Shown piece by piece: positions 17,166 to 26,925 of a stretch of DNA of 64,000 nucleotides. The stretch comes from Desulforegula conservatrix Mb1Pa. Lineage in GTDB: Bacteria; Desulfobacterota; Desulfobacteria; Desulfobacterales; Desulforegulaceae. Every line of letters begins with the position of its first letter. The first letter of the stretch is position 1. The translations under genes were made by a program, and so were the position numbers. Where the stretch lies: assembly GCF_000426225.1 (NCBI RefSeq), contig NZ_AUEY01000017.1:1-64000 (forward strand), given 5' to 3'. The notes below the pieces were generated by a model. That model was not told the origin of the DNA and did no database searches. It worked only from the letters and a program-made list of their open reading frames with translations.

Positions 17166-17651
17166 ATGAAAACCATTATTATTTCAATAGAAAAGCCTGA
17201 AACAGTCAATTTCATTCTTGGCCAATCCCATTTCATCAAGACAGTGGAAGACATACATGAAGCACTTGTCTGTGCAGTTCCCGGCATCAAGTTCGGGCTG
17301 GCATTTTGTGAAGCATCAGGCGATTGTCTTGTCAGGTGGTCAGGAACTGATCCTGACATGATAGAACTCGCAAAGAAAAATGCGAGCGCCATATCCGCAG
17401 GTCACAGCTTCATCGTATTCCTTGGTGATGGCTTTTATCCGCTCAATATACTGAATACCATAAAGATGATTCCTGAAGTCTGCCGCATTTTCTGCGCGAC
17501 AGCAAATCCGGTAGAGATTATTATTGCCGAGACAGATCAGGGCCGTGGCATCATGGGCGTCATTGACGGTTTTCGTACAAGAGGCATTGAGGATGAAAAT
17601 AAAATCGCGGAAAGAAAGGCACTCTTAAGAAAAATAGGGTATAAATCCTGA
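17166..17651 (+). CDS. Adenosine-specific kinase family protein (DUF355)
   Basis: 161 residues matching the whole-length pattern of the archaeal/bacterial adenosine-specific kinase family: GIKFGLAFCEASGDCLVRWSG near residue 40, HSFIVFLGDGFYPLNILN near 80, IFCATANPVEIIIAET near 112, then GRGIMGVIDG. The family has been assigned adenosine binding and kinase activity from archaeal members; a physiological role in bacteria is not settled. CCGGAGA precedes the ATG. It lies 64 bases upstream of corA on the same strand and may be co-transcribed. Confidence 0.85.
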   Translation: MKTIIISIEKPETVNFILGQSHFIKTVEDIHEALVCAVPGIKFGLAFCEASGDCLVRWSGTDPDMIELAKKNASAISAGHSFIVFLGDGFYPLNILNTIKMIPEVCRIFCATANPVEIIIAETDQGRGIMGVIDGFRTRGIEDENKIAERKALLRKIGYKS

Positions 17652-17715
17652 AATGACATCGCATCCCTTCGAGTCATGAATCATGCCCGAAAAAGACACT
17701 GACAGGATCAAGTTT

Positions 17716-18780
17716 ATGAGCAGGAACAGAAAGTCACAGCGGACAAAAGCAGGGCTTCCGCCTGGAAGCTTGATACACATCGGAGAAAAACTTGTTGAAT
17801 ACGTCTCTATCAATCTCATTGATTATACCGAGAACAGCTTTACCGAGCGCAAAGTAGAATCAATAGAGGATTGCAGGGAAGCGCTCGTAACACCATCCAT
17901 AAGCTGGATCAATATGGTGGGACTTCATGACGTTACACAATTCCAGCAGATTCAGGATGTTTTTGGCATTCACCCTCTGGTTCTGGAAGATATCCTGAGC
18001 ACAGCCCAGAGGCCTCGCATGGAGGACTACGGAGATTATATCTATATTGTCCTAAAAATGATCTATCTTGAGCCTGAGTCCCATCAAATTATTTCAGAAC
18101 AAATAAGCCTTATTCTTGGGAAAGACTTCCTTCTCTCTTTTCAGGAAAGCACGGGAAATACATTCAACCCTATAAGGGATAGAATACGAACCTCAAAAGG
18201 TCGGTTAAGAAAATCGGGCGCCGATTATCTGGCTTACTGCATGCTTGATGCTATAGTTGATAATTATTTTGTCGTTCTTGAGGAAATAGGAGAAAAAATT
18301 GAAGATTTTCAGGAACAGGTGATCGGTAATCCCAGCCCGGAAGTTCTCTCGTCCATCCACAGAGCAAAAAGAGACATGATTCATCTCAGAAAAGCTCTGT
18401 GGCCTGTTCGAGAACTGGTCAACGGTCTGCAAAAAACTGAATCAAGTCTTATAGAAGAATCCACAGATGTTTTTCTGCGTGACGTTTATGAACATTCTGT
18501 CCAAGTTATCGAATCCATTGAAATGATGAGGGATATGCTCGGCAGCGCCCTTGACATTTATCTTTCAAGCACAAGCAACAGAATGAATGAAGTCATGCGC
18601 GTACTCACAGTAATTTCAACTTTATTCATCCCACTTACTTTCATGGTTGGAATCTACGGGATGAATTTTGAAAACATGCCTGAACTGAAGCTTAAATACG
18701 GATATGAAGGTCTATGGGTTATCATGATTCTTACAGTAGCAGTAATGATAACCTTTTTCAGGAAGAGGAAATGGTTCTAA
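17716..18780 (+). CDS. corA: CorA-type magnesium/cobalt channel
   Basis: 354 residues from this start. A large cytoplasmic funnel domain (PLVLEDILSTAQRPRMEDYG, then long helices) precedes two C-terminal membrane helices. The first ends in the family signature YGMNF, followed by the periplasmic loop ENMPELKLKYGY and the second helix with a basic tail RKRKWF. It would form a pentameric Mg2+/Co2+ channel in the inner membrane. It resembles the Thermotoga-type CorA closely in layout. An ATG at 17683 would add 11 residues; 17716 has AGGA 8 bases upstream and is preferred. Confidence 0.93.
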   Translation: MSRNRKSQRTKAGLPPGSLIHIGEKLVEYVSINLIDYTENSFTERKVESIEDCREALVTPSISWINMVGLHDVTQFQQIQDVFGIHPLVLEDILSTAQRPRMEDYGDYIYIVLKMIYLEPESHQIISEQISLILGKDFLLSFQESTGNTFNPIRDRIRTSKGRLRKSGADYLAYCMLDAIVDNYFVVLEEIGEKIEDFQEQVIGNPSPEVLSSIHRAKRDMIHLRKALWPVRELVNGLQKTESSLIEESTDVFLRDVYEHSVQVIESIEMMRDMLGSALDIYLSSTSNRMNEVMRVLTVISTLFIPLTFMVGIYGMNFENMPELKLKYGYEGLWVIMILTVAVMITFFRKRKWF

Positions 18781-18797
18781 TTGAAAGTCAGAAATAA

Positions 18798-19613
18798 ATG
18801 CTGAAGGAACTTCTTACATATTTTACTACCCCTTGTCCTAAGCATATTAGACACATGGGCTACCTGTACGAAGCTATTGCGATGAGGGAAAGATACAGGC
18901 GCAACAAGGCTTCATGGCACCACCACCTTGAAAAATCAAAAAAATTCATATTATCTGCTTCCGGGAAAATCAAAAACAGACAAAAAATCATTATCATAGG
19001 CTCAGGCCTGCTGCTTGATGTTCCGCTTAAAAAGCTATCGCTTCTTTTCAGGGAAGTGATTCTTGCTGACATTATCCATCTTCCCGAAACAAGAAGAGTC
19101 GCAAAAAAATATAATAATGTTAGCCTTTTAGAATATGACACAACAAACACTGCGGAGGCTCTTTTCCTGAACATCAAAAATGGAATCATGGATTTTCCGG
19201 CTTCTAAGCCTACCCTGCCCGATGCTTTCATTGATAATGATGCAGAATCAATACTTGTGGTTTCCCTTAATATTCTCTCACAGCTTTCGGTAATTCCTCA
19301 TCTTTATACAATTAAAAATATGCCTGATGCAGATGAATCAAAGATTGAAAACTGGTGCCGGGGCATAATCGAATCCCATATATCATGGCTTTTTTCATTG
19401 CCTTGCAATGTATGCATGATTTCTGACCATGAATTTATCAGAAAAAACAAAAATGGGGACATAAGTGAAAAAGGGTCTACGATTCATGGCGTTGTCCTGC
19501 CGGAATATGAAGATTCCTGGATATGGAAAATAGCGCCGCATGGCGAAGAATCCGGCGAAGAATCCAAAGAGCTGTACGTTGGTGCCTGGTCTTTAAAAAA
19601 GACCGATTCGTAG
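18798..19613 (+). CDS. Hypothetical protein with Rossmann/methyltransferase-like core
   Basis: 271 residues, 17 bases after corA. The segment KIIIIGSGLLLDVPLKKLS (near residue 67) looks like the glycine-rich first strand and loop of an S-adenosylmethionine-type Rossmann fold, followed by an acidic strand end (VILADIIHLPETRRVAKKY). A basic, aromatic-rich N-terminus (CPKHIRHMGYLYEAIAMRERYRR) precedes it. No signal or membrane segment is seen. I cannot name a substrate; methyltransferase is an inference from fold pattern only. Confidence 0.7.
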   Translation: MLKELLTYFTTPCPKHIRHMGYLYEAIAMRERYRRNKASWHHHLEKSKKFILSASGKIKNRQKIIIIGSGLLLDVPLKKLSLLFREVILADIIHLPETRRVAKKYNNVSLLEYDTTNTAEALFLNIKNGIMDFPASKPTLPDAFIDNDAESILVVSLNILSQLSVIPHLYTIKNMPDADESKIENWCRGIIESHISWLFSLPCNVCMISDHEFIRKNKNGDISEKGSTIHGVVLPEYEDSWIWKIAPHGEESGEESKELYVGAWSLKKTDS

Positions 19614-19728
19614 AATTAGAGCGTACTATGCTCTTAATCCGGCATTCTTGTATACTCATCAATGTCACAGCTTGAACATTTGAAATGAGTCAGGCCGTTT
19701 GAATGGTAAGCCTGTTGTTGCATCATTA

Positions 19729-19759
19729 CTGGAAAACCCTTTGAAAAAGGGTTTTCCAG
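19729..19759. terminator. Strong hairpin, likely terminator
   Basis: CTGGAAAACCCTTT (19729-19742) and AAAGGGTTTTCCAG (19746-19759) form a perfect 14-bp stem with a GAA loop, followed by ACTTTTCCC and further T-rich DNA. It lies 116 bases after the hypothetical gene, in a 395-base gap that also holds an R2-like hairpin near 19830-19880 and a partial R1 copy. Confidence 0.6.
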
Positions 19760-19921
19760 ACTTTTCCCAAAACTTTTATGGTTTTTTTATTACGAGTTGA
19801 GAATATATGTTTTTAAAGCAAAAGAATCCATAACCGAAAAGTTTTTGCCAAGCTTTTTTCAAAAAGCGGCCTTTGACCTTTCATTTAACAGAAGCGTTCA
19901 AATTATGACGATGTGAAGTAT

Positions 19922-19988
19922 ATTTTCAGGCACTTCTGTATACAGCTTGCTCCGGAATGAAGGGAATCTGACTTTTTGCGACCTTGTC
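19922..19988. repeat. Dispersed repeat R1, partial copy 5
   Basis: Only the right half is present: TTTTCAGGCACTTCTGTA, CTCCGGAATGAAGGGAATC, then TGACTTTTTGCGACCTTGTC. It directly follows the coaX stop codon side, 21 bases away. Confidence 0.75.
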
Positions 19989-20008
19989 ACCATTCATTTC
20001 AAGAATAA

Positions 20009-20773
20009 TCAGCTCATCTCGCCGATTATTCTGAGCCCTTCAAGGGTCAGATTTCCGTCAACGACCTCTATGGAGTCAGATACCTTTGTCATCAAATCAG
20101 CAAGACCGCCTGTGGCAACAACCTTAAATTTTATTCCAAGCTCCTTTGATATTTTTGAGACCATTCCGTCCACAAGAGAAGCATATCCGAGGATGATGCC
20201 TGACTTCATGCTGCCAGGAGTATCCTTTCCTATGACGCTTGCAGGAGGCTCGAAAAGCTCTACCCTTGGAAGTTTGGATGTTCTCTGGAAAAGAGCCTCG
20301 GCAGAGATCATTATTCCCGGAGTTATCGCCCCTCCAAGATATTCGCCTTTTGCAGTAACGATATCAAAGGTTGTGGCTGTTCCAAAATCAATGACAATCA
20401 GATCTGTCTTGTACCTTCTGTATGCAGCCACGGCATTAACGATTCTGTCCGCACCGACTTCGTCAGGATTATTGTAAAGAATTGTAAGCCCGCCCGAATT
20501 TTTTGCATTAACCCAGGTCGGAGCATGGCCCAAATGCTTTCTGCAGAATGCGTCGAGAATGCCCATGACAGGAGGAACCACAGAAGAAATAACTGTCTTT
20601 GTAATTACCCTGAGATCAATACCGCTATCCTTTAAAAGACTTTTGACCAGTATGCAGAATTCGTCTTCGGTGATGTTTCTTTCTGTCCTTATGCGCCAGC
20701 TTTTTACAAGTTCCTCGCGCTGATATAGTCCAAGAACAGTATTTGTATTTCCCGCGTCAATCACAAGCAGCAT
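20009..20773 (-). CDS. coaX: Type III pantothenate kinase
   Basis: 254 residues with ASKHA-fold motifs: the N-terminal phosphate loop MLLVIDAGNTNTVLGLY, the adenosine-side motif VIDFGTATTFDIVTAKGEYLGG, PGIMIS, and VVATGGLADLM near the end. It phosphorylates pantothenate, the first step of coenzyme A synthesis, in the cytoplasm and usually needs a monovalent cation. A longer frame could start at 20815, but the family begins at the MLLVIDAGN Met. Adjacent to acnB on the same strand, separated by about 140 bases with an R2-like repeat, so co-transcription is uncertain. Confidence 0.94.
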   Translation of the reverse strand: MLLVIDAGNTNTVLGLYQREELVKSWRIRTERNITEDEFCILVKSLLKDSGIDLRVITKTVISSVVPPVMGILDAFCRKHLGHAPTWVNAKNSGGLTILYNNPDEVGADRIVNAVAAYRRYKTDLIVIDFGTATTFDIVTAKGEYLGGAITPGIMISAEALFQRTSKLPRVELFEPPASVIGKDTPGSMKSGIILGYASLVDGMVSKISKELGIKFKVVATGGLADLMTKVSDSIEVVDGNLTLEGLRIIGEMS

Positions 20774-20821
20774 AATTATGCCCTGTATGGTTAAATTGTC
20801 GTTAAAAAAATCCAATTTGTA

Positions 20822-20912
20822 GGTCGGATTAGAGCGTCATTTGCTCGTAATCCGACATTGATCCGAATGCCTCTGGCTGGTCGCTTTTTTGAAAAAGTCC
20901 CCCGCGCCTTTT
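20822..20912. repeat. R2-like repeat
   Basis: GTAGGTCGGATTAGAGCGTC, a near-palindrome with CGTAATCCGAC, followed by TGGTCGCTTTTTTGAAAAAG, the R2 hairpin core (compare 29383-29428, 30578-30620 and 57283-57415). It lies in the gap between coaX and acnB. Confidence 0.6.
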
Positions 20913-20914
20913 TA

Positions 20915-23440
20915 TCACATATATTTTTCCATCTGATCAAACTGAAGATAACTGTAAATTTTATCTGAGTCCTTTTCAAGACATGTGGTCATTTCAAGAT
21001 ATTCGGCTTTTGTGGGAATCTTTCCAAGAACCGCAGTCACGGCTGAAAGCTCTGCTGATCCGAGATATACGTTCGAACCATCACCAATTCTGTCAGGGAA
21101 ATTTCTGGTTGAGGTTGCAATGGCTGTCGTGGCCTTTGCGATTCTTGCCTGATTCCCCATGCAGAGAGAGCATCCAGGAATCTCCATACGCGCGCCTACC
21201 TTTGCATAAACACTGTAAAGGCCTTCATCCATAAGCTGACGTTGATCCATGAAAGTAGGAGGAGCCATCCAGAGTCTCACTGGAAGCTCTGACTTTCCTT
21301 CAAAAATCTTTGCCGAAGCCCTGAAATGACCGATGTTCGTCATGCATGAGCCGATGAAGACCTCGTCTATCTTTGCCCCTGCAACAGCTGAAAGGGTTTT
21401 CACATCGTCAGGGTCATTAGGACAGGCAAGTATTGGTTCTTTAATCTGATCAAGATCAATTTCGATGGTTTCAGCGTACTCAGCATCTGCATCTGGCTCA
21501 AGGAGAACCGGAGCATCAAGCCAGGCCTTCATCTCGGAAATACGTTTTTTCAGAGTTTCCTTATGACCGTAACCGTTATTTGTCATCCATTCGAGTATGA
21601 CAATATTGGATTTAATGAATTCGATCACAGACTCTTTATTAAGGCGCACTGTGCATGCTGCGGCAGATCTTTCGGCTGAAGCGTCTGAAAGCTCAAATGC
21701 CTGCTCAACTTTAAGATCTGGCAAACCTTCTATTTCAAGAATCCTTCCTGAAAAGACATTCTTCTTGCCTGCTTTTTCAACCGTAAGAAGACCTTTTTCT
21801 ATGGCTTTTAATGGAATTGCATTCACAAGATCACGAAGCGTGATTCCAGGCTGCATCTTTCCCTTGAATCTAACAAGCACTGATTCAGGAACATCAAGCG
21901 GCATGACTCCCATTGCAGCTGCAAAAGCAACAAGACCAGAGCCCGCAGGGAAACTGATGCCTATAGGAAATCTTGTGTGGGAGTCTCCTCCTGTCCCGAC
22001 CGTATCAGGAAGGATCATTCTGTTGAGCCATGAATGTATGATTCCGTCTCCTGGCCTCAAAGCCACACCCTTTCTGCTTGTAATGAATTCAGGAAGGGTT
22101 TCGTGCATGGTGATATCAACTTTTTTTGGATATGCGGCAGTATGACAGAACGACTGCATGACAAGACCTGCCGAAAACTCAAGACAGGCCAGTTCCTTAA
22201 GCTCGTCCCTTGTCATCGGGCCTGTGGTGTCCTGGGAACCAACTGTTGTCATGACAGGCTCGCAGTATTCTCCGGGACGAACGCCATTTTTGCCGCAGGC
22301 CTTGCCGATCATTTTCTGGGCAAGTGTAAACCCGCAATTTTTGACTTCAGACGCAGAAAGGGACCTGAAAAGATCTGTCTCAGGAAGACCGAGAGCCTCC
22401 CTCGCCTTCTTTGTAAGTGTTCTGCCGATGATTAAAGGAATGCGACCGCCAGCCTTTGCTTCATCAAGAAGAACATCTGTTTTAAGACTGAAATTTGCGA
22501 CAACCTCATCTGTTCCTGTTTTTGTGATCTTTCCCAGATAAGGATAAATATCCACAACAGCGCCTGTCTCAAGCTTTGTAACATCGCATTCGATCGGAAG
22601 CGCACCAGCATCTTCCATGGTGTTGAAAAAAATCGGAGCAATTTTCCCGCCAATACAGATTCCGCCCTGTCTTTTATTTGGAACAAACGGGATATCATCG
22701 CCTGTGTGCCAGAGAACAGAATTTGTGGCTGACTTTCGGGATGATCCTGTGCCTAATACATCGGCGCAGAAAGCGACCGGATACCCTTTTTTCTTCAACT
22801 CGGCTATGGTTTTGATGCCTTCAGGGTCTTTTGTCTTTAGCATGGAAAGTGCATGAAGGGGAATGTCAGGCCTGCTCCAGGCTTCTCCGGCAGGAGAGAG
22901 ATCATCGGTATTGACTTCTCCGGTTACCTTGAAAACAGTAACCGTAATTTTTGCCGCAAGATCAGACCTGTCTGTAAACCAGAGGGCATTTGCCCATGCT
23001 TCAATAACTTTTCTTGCTCTCGGATTGGTTTTGGATTTTTCAAGAATTTCAGAAAACACGTCAAGAACCAGAAGTGATTTTGAAAGCGCATCAGCCGCAA
23101 GATCCCCCAGGGCCGAATCATCAAGAAGATTTACAAGCGGCCTGATATTATACCCGCCAGCCATCGTACCGAGCAGAAAAACGGCTCTTTCCCTTGATGC
23201 AAGAGGAGAAGCAAGTTCACCCCGGGCCACCTTATCCAAAAATTCGGCCTTTACCTTTGCAGCTTCGTCAACCCCAGGCGGAATTCTGTTTTCAAGAAGA
23301 CTGACAAGAAGATCCTTATCTTCGGAAGAAGGCTGTAACAAAAGTTTTACAAGTCCTTCTGCCTGTTTCATGTCAAGTGGCTTAGGAGGAATGTTCTGAT
23401 CTGCCCGTTCTTTTATTTGCTGGCGGTATATGTCAAGCAT
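20915..23440 (-). CDS. acnB: Aconitate hydratase B (aconitase / 2-methylisocitrate dehydratase)
   Basis: 841 residues, the usual AcnB size. An N-terminal HEAT-like helical domain (about 1-155) and swivel domain (about 165-370, with [20 protein letters not shown]) precede the catalytic core, the AcnB domain order. The 4Fe-4S ligands are visible in [10 protein letters not shown] and [11 protein letters not shown], with substrate segments [11 protein letters not shown] and STRNFPDR. It interconverts citrate and isocitrate in the TCA cycle and may also act on 2-methylisocitrate. GGAGAG precedes the ATG. In a sulfate reducer it fits complete acetyl-CoA oxidation or biosynthetic use. Confidence 0.96.
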   Translation of the reverse strand: MLDIYRQQIKERADQNIPPKPLDMKQAEGLVKLLLQPSSEDKDLLVSLLENRIPPGVDEAAKVKAEFLDKVARGELASPLASRERAVFLLGTMAGGYNIRPLVNLLDDSALGDLAADALSKSLLVLDVFSEILEKSKTNPRARKVIEAWANALWFTDRSDLAAKITVTVFKVTGEVNTDDLSPAGEAWSRPDIPLHALSMLKTKDPEGIKTIAELKKKGYPVAFCADVLGTGSSRKSATNSVLWHTGDDIPFVPNKRQGGICIGGKIAPIFFNTMEDAGALPIECDVTKLETGAVVDIYPYLGKITKTGTDEVVANFSLKTDVLLDEAKAGGRIPLIIGRTLTKKAREALGLPETDLFRSLSASEVKNCGFTLAQKMIGKACGKNGVRPGEYCEPVMTTVGSQDTTGPMTRDELKELACLEFSAGLVMQSFCHTAAYPKKVDITMHETLPEFITSRKGVALRPGDGIIHSWLNRMILPDTVGTGGDSHTRFPIGISFPAGSGLVAFAAAMGVMPLDVPESVLVRFKGKMQPGITLRDLVNAIPLKAIEKGLLTVEKAGKKNVFSGRILEIEGLPDLKVEQAFELSDASAERSAAACTVRLNKESVIEFIKSNIVILEWMTNNGYGHKETLKKRISEMKAWLDAPVLLEPDADAEYAETIEIDLDQIKEPILACPNDPDDVKTLSAVAGAKIDEVFIGSCMTNIGHFRASAKIFEGKSELPVRLWMAPPTFMDQRQLMDEGLYSVYAKVGARMEIPGCSLCMGNQARIAKATTAIATSTRNFPDRIGDGSNVYLGSAELSAVTAVLGKIPTKAEYLEMTTCLEKDSDKIYSYLQFDQMEKYM

Positions 23441-23551
23441 GGTCTCTCCATATTTATTTTAATAGATAAAAAATTAAGGAAGTTCCTGGCTTGGATAAAC
23501 GAAACACTTTTTAAAATCAACCATTTTCAAAACACATTGGGGCAAAAAGCC

Positions 23552-23580
23552 TTGACATTCAATGACATTCCTAATATTAA
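23552..23580 (+). promoter_or_regulatory. Sigma-70-type promoter of sat
   Basis: TTGACA (23552-23557), 17-base spacer, TATTAA (23575-23580), which is close to the housekeeping consensus, 90 bases before the sat start codon. The match fits strong constitutive expression. Confidence 0.75.
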
Positions 23581-23669
23581 ACGCCTTTAAAATAACGGAC
23601 ACATATATGCCGTTGAGCATATTGAATTTGAAATAAAATTTCTTCAGAAAAAAAAGGAGATACAGAAAA

Positions 23670-24947
23670 ATGTCTAAATTATTACCTCCTCATGGTGGAA
23701 AAGGCCTTACCGTATGTCTTCTTGAAGGCGCAGCTCGTGAAGCAGAAATCAAGAAAGCAGCTGGTCTCAAGAAAGTAGAAATCTCAAGCCGCGAAGAAGG
23801 CGACCTTATCATGATGGGTATCGGTGGTTTCAGCCCACTTACCGGCTTCATGACCAAGGCTGACTGGAAAGGCGTTTGCGAAAACTTCACCATGGCTGAT
23901 GGCACATTCTGGCCAATCCCTGTTACACTTTCTGCTGACAAGGCAACTGCTGACAGCATCAAAGAAGGCGAAGAAGTAGCTCTCGTTGCTAAGAACGGTA
24001 CCGTAATGGCTACCATGAAAGTAACTGAAAAATTCGCAATGACCGAAGCTGACAAAATCTTTGAATGTGAAAAAACATTCATGGGTGAAGGTACAGCTAC
24101 TTCAGCAGATTTCTGGAAGATCGCAAAAGACGATCACCCAGGCGTTCAGATGGTTATGGGCCAGAAAGAATACAACCTTGCAGGTCCAGTAAAAGTTCTT
24201 TCCGAAGGCGAATATCCAGAGAAGTACAAGGGCGTTTACATGACCCCTGCACAGTCCCGCGCGATCTTCGAAGAACGCGGATGGAACGAAGTTGCAGCTC
24301 TTCAGCTTAGAAACCCAATGCACAGATCCCATGAATACCTTGCAAAGATTGCAGTTGAAGTTTGCGACGGCGTATTCATTCACTCTCTCGTTGGTAACCT
24401 CAAGCCTGGCGATATCCCTGCGGAAGTACGCGTAAGATGTATTGATGCTCTTATCGAAAACAATTTCGTAAAAGCAAATGTTGTACAGGGCGGATATCCT
24501 CTTGACATGCGTTATGCTGGTCCTCGTGAAGCTCTTCTTCACGCTACCTTCCGTCAGAACTATGGTGTATCAAGAATGATCATCGGTCGTGACCACGCTG
24601 GTGTAGGCGATTTCTACGGAATGTTCGAAGCACAGACCATCTTCAACAAGATTCCTAAGAACGCAGATGCTGGCAAGACTCTTCTTTGTACTCCGCTCAA
24701 GATTGACTGGACATTCTATTGCACCAAGTGCGATGGCATGGCTTCACTCAGAACTTGCTGCCATGACAAGACCAGCCGCGTTATCCTTTCAGGAACAATG
24801 CTTCGTAAGGGTCTTTCAGAAGGAACTCCAATTCCTGATCATTTTGGTCGTGAAGAAGTTCTTGACATCCTTCGTGAGTACTATGCAGGTCTTGAAAACA
24901 AAGTTGCAATCAAGACTCACTCTGCAGCTACCGGCGCTGGACAATAA
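23670..24947 (+). CDS. sat: Sulfate adenylyltransferase (ATP sulfurylase)
   Basis: 425 residues of the homo-oligomeric, dissimilatory type. [13 protein letters not shown] contains the nucleotide-binding HxxH-like motif, [12 protein letters not shown] the second one, and [11 protein letters not shown]...RTCCH a Cys cluster typical of sulfate-reducer enzymes (metal site). It converts sulfate and ATP to APS and pyrophosphate in the cytoplasm, the first step of dissimilatory sulfate reduction. Codons favour GGT, GCT and CGT more than neighbouring genes, in line with very high expression. AAAAGGAGA precedes the ATG. It is monocistronic, with its own promoter and terminator. Confidence 0.97.
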   Translation: MSKLLPPHGGKGLTVCLLEGAAREAEIKKAAGLKKVEISSREEGDLIMMGIGGFSPLTGFMTKADWKGVCENFTMADGTFWPIPVTLSADKATADSIKEGEEVALVAKNGTVMATMKVTEKFAMTEADKIFECEKTFMGEGTATSADFWKIAKDDHPGVQMVMGQKEYNLAGPVKVLSEGEYPEKYKGVYMTPAQSRAIFEERGWNEVAALQLRNPMHRSHEYLAKIAVEVCDGVFIHSLVGNLKPGDIPAEVRVRCIDALIENNFVKANVVQGGYPLDMRYAGPREALLHATFRQNYGVSRMIIGRDHAGVGDFYGMFEAQTIFNKIPKNADAGKTLLCTPLKIDWTFYCTKCDGMASLRTCCHDKTSRVILSGTMLRKGLSEGTPIPDHFGREEVLDILREYYAGLENKVAIKTHSAATGAGQ

Positions 24948-25003
24948 TTAGTAAGAATTAGACAGGAAGGCTGATTAGGCCTGACTATCTGAACTTCTTA
25001 TAT

Positions 25004-25039
25004 AAGGGAAGCGGGTTATTCCGCTTCCCTTTCTTTTTT
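25004..25039 (+). terminator. Rho-independent terminator of sat
   Basis: AAGGGAAGCGG (25004-25014) pairs with CCGCTTCCCTT (25021-25031) over a 6-base loop, followed by TCTTTTTT. Confidence 0.95.
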
Positions 25040-25100
25040 AGGGGATCAAATTGTCTGCACTTAGAATTCAAAAATCATCAATCAAAATTCAATAAATAGT

Positions 25101-25577
25101 TCACCTTCCATGTTCCACGGGCAATCCCCGCAGACTCTCATACAGAACAATACCCGCTGCGGTTGACAGATTCAGTGACCTTATCTCGTTTGATATGGGA
25201 ATACGGAATAATGAATTTGGAAATCTCTGAATAATTTCATCCGGAAGACCCTTTGTCTCTGAGCCGAAAACGAGAATCAACCTGTCATGCCTCGGCATAT
25301 CCCAGAACAGGTTGCTTCCGCCTTTGCTGAAAAGCACAATTTCTTCATCAGCCGGATTCAAAGTTGAAAAAAGCTGGTCAAAAGAATCCCACACATGGAG
25401 CTTCACCTTTGGCCAGTAATCAAGCCCTGCTCTTTTAACCTGGGCAGCATCGAGGGAGAATCCGAGAGGTTTTACAAGATGAAGAAAGGCTCCGGCACCA
25501 AGACAGGTTCTGCCAATATTCCCGGTGTTCCAGTGAACATCAGGCGAAACAAGCACAACATGGCGTTCGATTTTCAA
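25101..25577 (-). CDS. trmL: tRNA (cytidine/uridine-34 2'-O)-methyltransferase, SpoU/TrmL type
   Basis: 158 residues with the SPOUT trefoil-knot motifs in order: HWNTGNIGRTCLGAGAFLHL (motif 1), LVFGSETKGLPDEI (motif 2) and RIPISNEIRSLNLSTAAGI (motif 3). It methylates the wobble nucleotide of leucine tRNAs using SAM. The frame opens at a TTG at 25595, but AGGAG lies within that extension, 6 bases before a second TTG at 25577; both the spacing and the usual family start favour TTG 25577. A monocistronic minus-strand gene between sat and dnaN. Confidence 0.9.
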   Translation of the reverse strand: MKIERHVVLVSPDVHWNTGNIGRTCLGAGAFLHLVKPLGFSLDAAQVKRAGLDYWPKVKLHVWDSFDQLFSTLNPADEEIVLFSKGGSNLFWDMPRHDRLILVFGSETKGLPDEIIQRFPNSLFRIPISNEIRSLNLSTAAGIVLYESLRGLPVEHGR

Positions 25578-25735
25578 GTCTGACTCCTGTTTCAATTTTC
25601 AATCATAAAACGCGTCTAAAAACCCCATCAAAAGGCCTCAAAAAGGCAAATATATATTGCATTTTCCGCCTCAATTGATAGTCTTTTTTTGGTATTTTCC
25701 AATATTTAACCTATATCCAGGCGAGCTGAAATAAG

Positions 25736-26854
25736 ATGAAATTCACAGTTCATAAAAGAGATCTGGTCTCAACTCTGACAAAAATCCAGGGGATCACATC
25801 ATCCAGAAGGAGTAATCTTGCAATTACAGCATGCATTCTGGTCAAGGCTGAATCTGACAGCATCACAATCAAAGCCACAGACCTGGAAACAGGATTCGAA
25901 GGAATCTTCCCGGCGTTGGTGGAAATTGACGGGGAAGTAGCCATTAACTCCAAAAAGCTTCTTGAAATCATCAGGGAGTTCCCTGAAGAAAATATCTGCC
26001 TATATGAGAGCGAAAACAGGTGGATAAAAATTTTTGGAGGCAAGACTGAATTCAATATAATGGGAATGAACCCCGGAGATTTCCCCCAGCTGCCTGAAAC
26101 ATCAGAGGCTTTTTTTTTTGAAATTGGCGCACAAGGCCTTAAAAAAGCCATGGACAAAGTCACAAAAATACCTCCCGGAGGACAGGATGACCGCAGGCCA
26201 TATGTCCACGGAGTCTTTTTCGAGCACGTTGAAACAGAGGCAGGCACAATAGTCCGCCTCGTCTCCACAGATGCCAAAAGACTTTTTTTGAGCGATTATT
26301 TTGCTGAAAGAACTCTGCCTACATGGGAAAGCTGCATAATCCCGAAAAAAGGCATGGCAGAAGCAAGCAGATTCATGGAAGATGACGCGATTATCCAGAT
26401 TGCGGTTCACGGCAACAATCTCATAGTCAAAAAGCCAACCGAATGCATGACAATAAGCCTTCTCGACGGTGATTTCCCTGAATACGGAGATCTGACATGC
26501 CCGGCAACAGAATCTGTAATTGAAGTTGAAATACATCCTTTGCTAATGACGCTGAAAAGGATGTCAATACTTACGACAGAGATGTTCAAAACCGTATTAT
26601 TCGATCTGAGGAACAACACGCTGACCATCAGCGCATCAAACCCTGAAATGGGCGAATCAATGGAATCCTTGCTCCTTGATTTTGAAAGAGAGCCCATAGA
26701 AGTGGCTTTCAATCCGAGATTTTTCATGGACGCGCTGGAGTGCATAGACGATGACAAGGCGCTCATGTACATAGCTGACAAAGAAAATCCATGCATACTC
26801 GAAGGAATTACATCAAAAGATTTCAAGGCGGTAATAATGCCGGTCAAGTACTGA
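25736..26854 (+). CDS. dnaN: DNA polymerase III beta subunit (sliding clamp)
   Basis: 372 residues built of three repeated clamp domains (about 1-120, 128-245, 246-372). It starts MKFTVHKRDLVSTLTKIQGI and ends with FKAVIMPVKY, the typical clamp C-terminus that forms the hydrophobic partner-binding pocket. It encircles DNA and tethers polymerase and repair proteins. It lies 71 bases upstream of gyrB; dnaA and recF, often in the same cluster, are not here. Confidence 0.96.
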   Translation: MKFTVHKRDLVSTLTKIQGITSSRRSNLAITACILVKAESDSITIKATDLETGFEGIFPALVEIDGEVAINSKKLLEIIREFPEENICLYESENRWIKIFGGKTEFNIMGMNPGDFPQLPETSEAFFFEIGAQGLKKAMDKVTKIPPGGQDDRRPYVHGVFFEHVETEAGTIVRLVSTDAKRLFLSDYFAERTLPTWESCIIPKKGMAEASRFMEDDAIIQIAVHGNNLIVKKPTECMTISLLDGDFPEYGDLTCPATESVIEVEIHPLLMTLKRMSILTTEMFKTVLFDLRNNTLTISASNPEMGESMESLLLDFEREPIEVAFNPRFFMDALECIDDDKALMYIADKENPCILEGITSKDFKAVIMPVKY

Positions 26855-26925
26855 TAAACAGCCAATTACGCTAAAGGCCTGTTACTTGACAAACAAAGCA
26901 TCTCAAAAGGGTATATTTTTCATAC

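Noticed and set aside
20983-23399. Several plus-strand frames opposite acnB
   Set aside because: All are antisense shadows of the long, clearly homologous aconitase gene.
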